Source: Tipula vernalis (taxonomy: Eukaryota > Arthropoda > Insecta > Diptera > Tipulidae). Taken from it: DNA of 64,000 nucleotides. Below, piece after piece: positions 58,240 through 64,000 of this stretch (position 1 is its first letter; each line of letters opens with the position of its first letter). The stretch lies in assembly GCA_958295665.1 (NCBI GenBank), contig OY282558.1, forward strand, positions 22,567,409 through 22,631,408. The letters are read 5' to 3'. The translations under genes were made by a program, and so were the position numbers. The notes under the pieces are model-generated. The model worked only from the letters and a program-made list of their open reading frames with translations, did not search any database and was not told the origin of the DNA.

Positions 58240-58585
58240 CTATAAATCCCAACAAAAGGACGACTATCTGACAATCACCTTTGAAAATGTAATGCTCTTG
58301 TATCGGAGAACCATGTCGCCACATTTTGAAGCTTCGAAAGAAATTTTAAGTTTGAATAAAATGATCCGGATAATTTTATAAATACCATTATGACAGAGAA
58401 GGGTGAAGCTGTATCAAATAAATTTAAGAGACAAGCGTTAGCAGGCAGGGAAGGTTACGGCAACAATGTTTTGGGATGGTAAGAAAATTGTATACTAAGC
58501 AAAATCTTGCTTCTCTATGACAACGCTCCAGTCCATAAGGCTAGCAACGATCTGATGAAATCCGTGACCGTTTGAATTTTGACGG
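58240..58585 (+). pseudogene. Decayed mariner (Mos1-like) transposase
   Basis: A-G-K-V-T-A-T-M-F-W-D-G and, after a stop, K-I-L-L-L-Y-D-N-A-P-V-H-K-A are recognisable. The family reads A-G-K-V-M-A-T-V-F-W-D and H-D-N-A-P-x-H-K-A, where the Asp of D-N-A is the second catalytic residue. Upstream and downstream sequence is eroded; no TIRs were seen. It is a different lineage from the 21-kb mariner. Confidence 0.65.
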
Positions 58586-59043
58586 AAATCGATTGCTTAC
58601 CGTTAAACCGGTATCATGAATACTGTTTAACCGGTTATTTTAAAGGTTTAATAAACTATTAGAAAGAGATGTTGCAAAATAAAAAAAATAATTTTTTAAA
58701 AATATATTTTTCATATCGATGCTAAGAATATTTTGTACACCACTCGAATATAATCATATAAAGTTTAATAACATTAAATTGAGTAAAACGTTGTTTCGGA
58801 AATATAACAACTATTTTAAAAGAGTATTGTTCACAAAAGAAGTTTTAAAATATGTACATATTCCGGATTATGTTAAACAGTCAAAACCAGTACTCTTGCA
58901 CATACTTGTCGAATATTTAAATTGAAAACTGAAACTAAACAAAGACTGAACGGCAAAACTGGATGTTTTCAAGGTATTTGAGAATTGTAACAATGACCCT
59001 ATGCCAAACTTATAAAAAAAAAGAAAATACCTTCGTCTAGAGA
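58586..59043. other. No gene supported
   Basis: A 68-codon frame at 58719-58925 is unrecognised and may belong to old transposon DNA. Confidence 0.4.
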
Positions 59044-59600
59044 TTATTTTCTAAAAATATAGAGTGGATCATAATTAAATGACCGATAATGAATTTGATC
59101 GTTTAATAACTCAGTAACTAAAAGAAAATTCTTCAAAATTACGATTGGTACTATATCTTTCTTACAAAAATTTATGCCCAGTAAATGGCCACCTCTAGTA
59201 TTGATGCAAGCCTCGGCCCGTTTTTGAGCACTTTCCATGACGTGGTGCTGTTTCGGAAGAAATGTTGTGAATTTCTGGTTGATTGTTGGCTTTAAGATCG
59301 GTAAGAGACTGTCAACGATTGATGTACATCTTTTCAGATGGCACAAAACAGTCTGATTGTGTCAAAACGTGCGACCTGGATGGCGGTACGATATCGCTAA
59401 ATTTCGCTAAGCACGCCATTGTAATAGCCGTGTGGTATGTACCACCATCCTGTTGAAAGTAAAAGCCATTTATACCAAGTTCCACTTCTTGTCCTGCAGA
59501 TAAATGTCTCAATGTTAGAAAGAATGGCATAGCGTAATGTTTCACTTAGGAAAAATTTAAAATATTCTCGCAACAGAAATAAAATCATCGTTAACACACA
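59044..59600 (-). pseudogene. Decayed Tc1/mariner-superfamily (DDE_3-like) transposase C-terminus
   Basis: The minus strand reads F-Y-F-Q-Q-D-G-G-T-Y-H-T-A (family: W-F-Q-Q-D-G-A-x-x-H-T-A, catalytic Asp), then V-L-T-Q-S-D-C-F-V (family: D-L-T-P-x-D-F-F-L, last catalytic Asp), and finally E-S-A-Q-K-R-A-E-A-C-I-N-T-R-G-G-H-L (family C-terminus). The pieces are in the right order but in different frames, with several stops. Confidence 0.7.
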
Positions 59601-59770
59601 GAGAAATGTTTCGACCCCAAGGAAATTATTAAGTGATGATCAATAAAATAGAGGCAAACCGGTGCTATCTAATTTGTCAATAGTTCAAAATGATTTTTAG
59701 AAATTACATGATGTAATTATAGTGATAAACATATATATGCACAGTTGCACAAAAAAAGGGCCAACCACAT

Positions 59771-60042
59771 GTTAAATAATATTGCCCCTTTTTTTTTTTT
59801 TTTTGTTGTGGAAAATTGCGGTTTGTTTCTTAATGTCAATTCAATGTTTGATTATTTATTTTTACCAGAACATTGTAATGGGAGAATTAAATATTTTACT
59901 GCCCAATTTCGTTCAAATAAATATTGAACTGAAGAACAAATATTTTTTTGGAAAAAACATATAATTCGCTTGCTTTTAATTTGTATTATAAAACAAACCG
60001 CAATTTCATAAAAGAAGAAATGGAGGAAATATTATTTATTCA
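59771..60042. mobile_element. Foldback/MITE family F, copy B
   Basis: GTTAAATAATATTGCCCCTT and GCGGTTTGTTTCTTAAT at the left face AAATAATATTTCCTCCAT and GCGGTTTGTTTTATAAT (reverse complement of the right). The right arm extends homology with copy A at 40.2 kb for about 90 bp. The centre shares ACTGCCCAATTTCGTTCA exactly with copy A. The plus frames at 59745-59964 lie inside it and are not genes. Confidence 0.7.
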
Positions 60043-60123
60043 CAGCGTTTCAACCTCTTAAAGAATAGAAAGTGAGCGATTTCCATGGATACACTTCAAG
60101 CGATCAGTAATAGTAAAAAATCG

Positions 60124-60171
60124 GTTAGTAATGAGACTTAATCGGTCAGTAATGAAAGCATTACTAACCCG
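60124..60171. repeat. GGTTAGTAATG hairpin with tandem AGTAATG units
   Basis: GGTTAGTAATG and CATTACTAACC are exact complements 26 nt apart. CAGTAAT/TAGTAATG units repeat three times across 60101-60150. Confidence 0.75.
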
Positions 60172-60318
60172 TGGGGCACTACTATCGATTTATAGACGGT
60201 TTAATAAAATGTCAATTGTGAAGCGCCTACTAAGTGTTAATATTTTGCCAAAATGAACAATATTATTATAGAGAGAGATTCTTATTTATTTATGTTATAA
60301 TGTTGCTTGTTTTACAAA

Positions 60319-60425
60319 CCTCGGCGAAAAGTACCATTTCCGTCTCGAAGAATAGTTCACCTCGAGGCTACACCTCTCGGTAAATTAAAGTTCTCTCGAC
60401 AGGAATGGAATACTTTCCGCCTCGG
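60319..60425. repeat. Imperfect palindrome, about 50-bp arms
   Basis: CCTCGGCGAAAAGTACCATT and GTTCACCTCGAGG on the left pair with CCGAGGCGGAAAGTATTCCA and TTACCGAGAGG (reverse complement of the right). It is more GC-rich than the surroundings. Confidence 0.75.
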
Positions 60426-60814
60426 TATGTAATCTACTATTAACAGGCGATTGGCCCTTTTTTGTCCAATCGGACATAGTGTAATAAAAACTGATTAACA
60501 ATAAAAGGCTTTAACTTAATATCAAATATATCCAATTTTATATTTTCCTCTTTTTGACCCTTTTCAAAATATTAAAACTGAATCAAATCAAACAAATATT
60601 CGAAAACACTTTACATTATGCATGTATTTGTTGTTGGAGTCATAGCAATTTTAATTAGGTAATTAAAATTAACACTATTTGAATAATATTTCCATAAAAC
60701 TGCTTCCTGCCAAAGATTGTTTATATTATTTTCTCGGTTACAATTCCTTCCACTAGGAACAGCAACCTATCAATGAGTAGAATTATTAGTTTCATTTCAA
60801 CTTCTACGTAAGTG

Positions 60815-61016
60815 TAGGTTTCGATAGAAAACATCGTTACTATTTTAACAATGGGAAACTTTTTCTCCCTCCTTTTTGTTTTTCTTCCTCCGCTAGTCAA
60901 TGTTGAAAAATAAACCAGGCAATATCAACAATGGTTGTTAAACGTCAAAAAATACCAATAGAGTAAAGGCATTACTAACTTAACCAAACAACAAGTTTTC
61001 TATCGAAACCGAAACG
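60815..61016. repeat. Inverted repeat, GGTTTCGATAGAAAAC arms
   Basis: GTAGGTTTCGATAGAAAAC at the left faces GTTTTCTATCGAAACCGAAA at the right, about 170 bp apart. It is MITE-like; the target duplication is unclear. Confidence 0.6.
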
Positions 61017-64000
61017 TTTTTAAGCCTTTTATGTACTTCTTCTGTTTCTAATTGAAGAGATATATAGTAATTATGTAAGTAGCCTGTACTGAATTTGTTG
61101 AATTTGTATTATGAAAGAAATCGTAACTACCGATTGGCTCTTATTTTGCCTAATCTTGCGTTTCTAATATTTAAAATTCTGATAATTATCATCCTCTATT
61201 TCTTGTTTTACGCTGAAAATGTTGTTAAATTTATGTTGTTAAATTCTGGAAGCACTCAAATTTATAAAAAAAATATTCTGTACAAATTTCAAAATTTTAG
61301 TATTTTAAAAGACTTTCTTTTCTTTAAGATATCTGAAGAAAAATTTCTTTCAACTGTAAAGTCTCCCAAAATTAATCAAACTCCTACCTCCACACTCAAA
61401 ATTTAACTAATTAGGCTCCTTTAGATCCTGCAGGCTTACGGTACGGCCAAATATAAATCCCACTTTTTTAAAATTCCATGTTCAGACTTTGAATTCTGAT
61501 CATTGTTTGATTGTTATACATATGCAATTTCTTGTAATACAAAACAAATTTCCAGACTCAAAATCTACGAATCCACGAATTTTAACTTCCAGTAAAACTT
61601 TTATTTAATAAAGATTTAAAAAAAAAAATCCTCTGACGTATCGATATTGTACATATATATAGGTATATAGATTCCATCATTTTCAAAGAGTTTGTTTAGA
61701 TGATCATGGAATTTATCATCGAAACATCAAAGATTTTTTTTTGTAAACTGAAAAATTTAAAATACCAAACTATTCAAATATCGAGAAAACTTATACATGC
61801 TCCTGTTGTAAAAAAAAACTGATTTCAAACAATTGCAAATCGCATGTAACGTTCCTCGAGACGCTGGTTAAACATTACTGGTATAAGTAAAGATCAATCG
61901 TTTTACTATATAATTTGTAATAAAGAGTGGTTAGAAAGTAAACTTACGATATAAAATATTACATAACCTTATGTCTTTGTGGTTTTCCGTTCTTTTAGAT
62001 TAGACGTTTTTGTTTGACATTTAATTGAGGTAACCGTAATACATTTAAAAAAAATAAACGCTCGCACAACTAATGACGATTCGATAAAATCGCGCGGAAT
62101 TATCATTTTTTCTGATCACCCGATTTAAAATAAAAAAAACACAACTGACATAATACTTCTGTGTAAGTTCTATTCTATGTAAATTCCCTAATCTGTACAG
62201 ACTATCTCAATAGCTACACTACAACAACAAAACTAAATATTTTGATGACAATTACCTTTATTACTTTTGTTTATTTGTATGGGTTATTATTATTTATTTT
62301 ACTTAAATTTTCAGGTAAACATCATAACCTATGTATTATTTGCATTAAACCGCACTTACGAACAAAAACACAAATTAAAATGCAAGCACATTATAATTGA
62401 ATTTGGTACAACAAGTTTTATTATGTAGGTAGGTCTCTAAAGATATTTTTGAAATTGGAATCATTGGACTTGGTCACCCCATTTTCATTTTTATACCACG
62501 ATAAACTTTTTAAGTGTTTATTTGAACATATTTTCAAATCATAAAGCGATAATGAGGTTATGAATTTGCAACTAATTAGATTTTAATATATAATTTGTTT
62601 TGACCCTGAGATGTTCTTGTAATTTTTGGTGTGTGGTGTGATTTCTTTTTTTGGTTTTTAATTCATCGAATATTTACATATATATGTACATAACGACACA
62701 ACATATTTTCCTTGGATACATATACCGAAATATGAGAGATTGTATAGCATTAGAACGAGTATATCCTGTAGTAACCAATTTTGCATTACAATTTAATTTT
62801 ATAAAATGTCAATTTAATGTGCCTATTTGAGATTAGATTATTATAGTTGAAAGTCATGTACCCTAAATACAATTATAATATAACTTCATATAGTAAGCTA
62901 TTTGATGTTGTCTATACCGGTCAACATGTTTGATTTTCTAATCTTCTCTTTTACATACCGGTAGTAAACCGTTATCATTACAACTCGATTTCAAAAATTA
63001 AATAAAATCATTATTGGATTAAAAGTTAAATTCTACTAATACGCCTAATGTTTAATTTAACTTATTTAATTGGTATCTTCGATTTGTTTTTTATATTTGG
63101 TCATTGTTGAAAATAACTTTAAAGTATCTATTTACTAAGTGATTTTATTGTCATGATTCACTAAAGTTTATAGTTCGTGTTAAATTAAATTTGTTGCTGC
63201 TCTAGGTCATAAAAAAAGATCATGCGGACAAAAATATTTTGATAACGCCGATTTAATCGATATTATTTTGTTTTAATTAGCAAAACTGTTCTTAAAAATA
63301 TTTATGTACCGAGTTAAAAGAAAAAAATTGTTCAAACCCGTTTGTACTAAATACTGCAACTTTCTGAAGGCCAAAAGTATAGCATGTTCATACCTACTCG
63401 AAAAACATTTCATAGTTTCTTTAAATCAACTCACCTCAAAATTGTCAATTTAAAAGCAACACTACAATTCCTTTATAGTTTCTACTACTTAGATATAAAA
63501 TTTCAACAAGTCACCAGGCATAAAACCATTTAAAACTCTTATCACTTATTAATAATACATTATATATATATGTATAAGCAAAGATAATCTTTAGATATTT
63601 TATATACCCTTTTGAAAAATTATTATTAATTCGATTTTATGCTGATTATTTAAAAAAAAATGTAATTCACTTCACTTAATTTTAAATAAACGCCACGTTA
63701 CCGTAAAAATCGATCGAGCACTTTGATAGTTATTATTAAAACAGTCTCACTTTAAACCTTCTTAGAAAATTATTGGACCTAAGCACTATGCACGCATATT
63801 ATCTGTAAATGCAATTAAAATATTTATCAACACACAAATTAACTGATTATCCACCTGTTTATTAATGTTTTCTCATTTACTATTATTTCACTGCATGTTA
63901 TAAAATTTTTATTAAAATTAATATAAAATTGTTAATTTATAACCAGCTGAATATGAGAGCTGTGTGTAAGTAGTTAGTTACTAGTTTTTTTTTTTTTTTT
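61017..64000. other. No gene seen; presumed intron
   Basis: AT-rich. A plus frame at 61095-61406 is Leu/Phe/Ile/Lys-rich with no motif. No exon of the N-terminal domain of the fusilli-like gene was recognised. Confidence 0.5.

Noticed and set aside
59745..59964. Two overlapping plus-strand frames
   Set aside because: They lie inside foldback copy B and are driven by its poly(T) tract.
1..64000. CRISPR arrays, bacterial operons or phage genes
   Set aside because: The sequence is clearly metazoan (spliced RRM and ZAD genes, SINE, LINE); no regularly spaced direct repeats were found.

Overview
The window looks like euchromatin from a dipteran fly, probably a cyclorrhaphan. It is AT-rich, with long introns and canonical GT-AG splice sites. 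It carries two recognisable host genes: a ZAD-type C2H2 zinc-finger gene and the 3' two thirds of an ESRP/fusilli-type splicing-factor gene. ZAD zinc-finger genes are characteristic of insects and very numerous in flies. The species cannot be fixed from sequence alone. Most short ORFs in the window are chance open frames in AT-rich DNA or decayed transposons.

Region by region. (1) 1-33.5 kb has no supported host gene. It is dense in small DNA transposons: a hairpin-rich element at 4310-5104, a PIF/Harbinger-like cluster at 5989-8730, MITE-like elements at 13.5, 16.3 and 18.8 kb, a duplicated repeat block at 13.97-15.24 kb, a scrambled mariner at 21.24-22.05 kb, hAT and LINE scraps at 22.5 and 25.0 kb, and a pair of dispersed repeats with a pogo/Tigger-like end at 25.4 and 30.05 kb. 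(2) 33.59-35.23 kb, minus strand, holds a complete two-exon ZAD zinc-finger gene. (3) 35.56-39.3 kb is an insertion hot spot: a tRNA-derived SINE nested in the arm of an inverted-repeat element, a second MITE, a decayed SINE copy, and a young 5'-truncated non-LTR retrotransposon with an intact RT/RNase H frame and a 14-bp target duplication. (4) 40.2 kb has a foldback element whose sister copy lies at 59.8 kb, and 43.25-44.04 kb has a decayed LINE. (5) 44.56-56.85 kb, minus strand, is the fusilli-like gene: eight coding exons encoding three RRMs and two alternative C-termini. Its 5' exons must lie beyond position 64000. (6) 56.85-64 kb is presumably intron of that gene and contains decayed mariner and Tc1-like transposases, foldback elements and hairpins.

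How the genes work. The fusilli-like protein is expected to be a nuclear RNA-binding regulator of alternative splicing, and the ZAD protein a DNA-binding transcription factor. Nothing in the sequence links the two functionally. The best host-gene observation is that a donor inside the RRM3-containing exon is in exact reading phase with two distal exons about 8.5 kb away. The gene can therefore make either a C-terminus resembling vertebrate ESRP or a Gln/His/Pro-rich one. All coordinates come from reading by eye plus ORF boundaries; transposon edges may be off by a few bases, and family names rest on recalled motifs, not on database searches.
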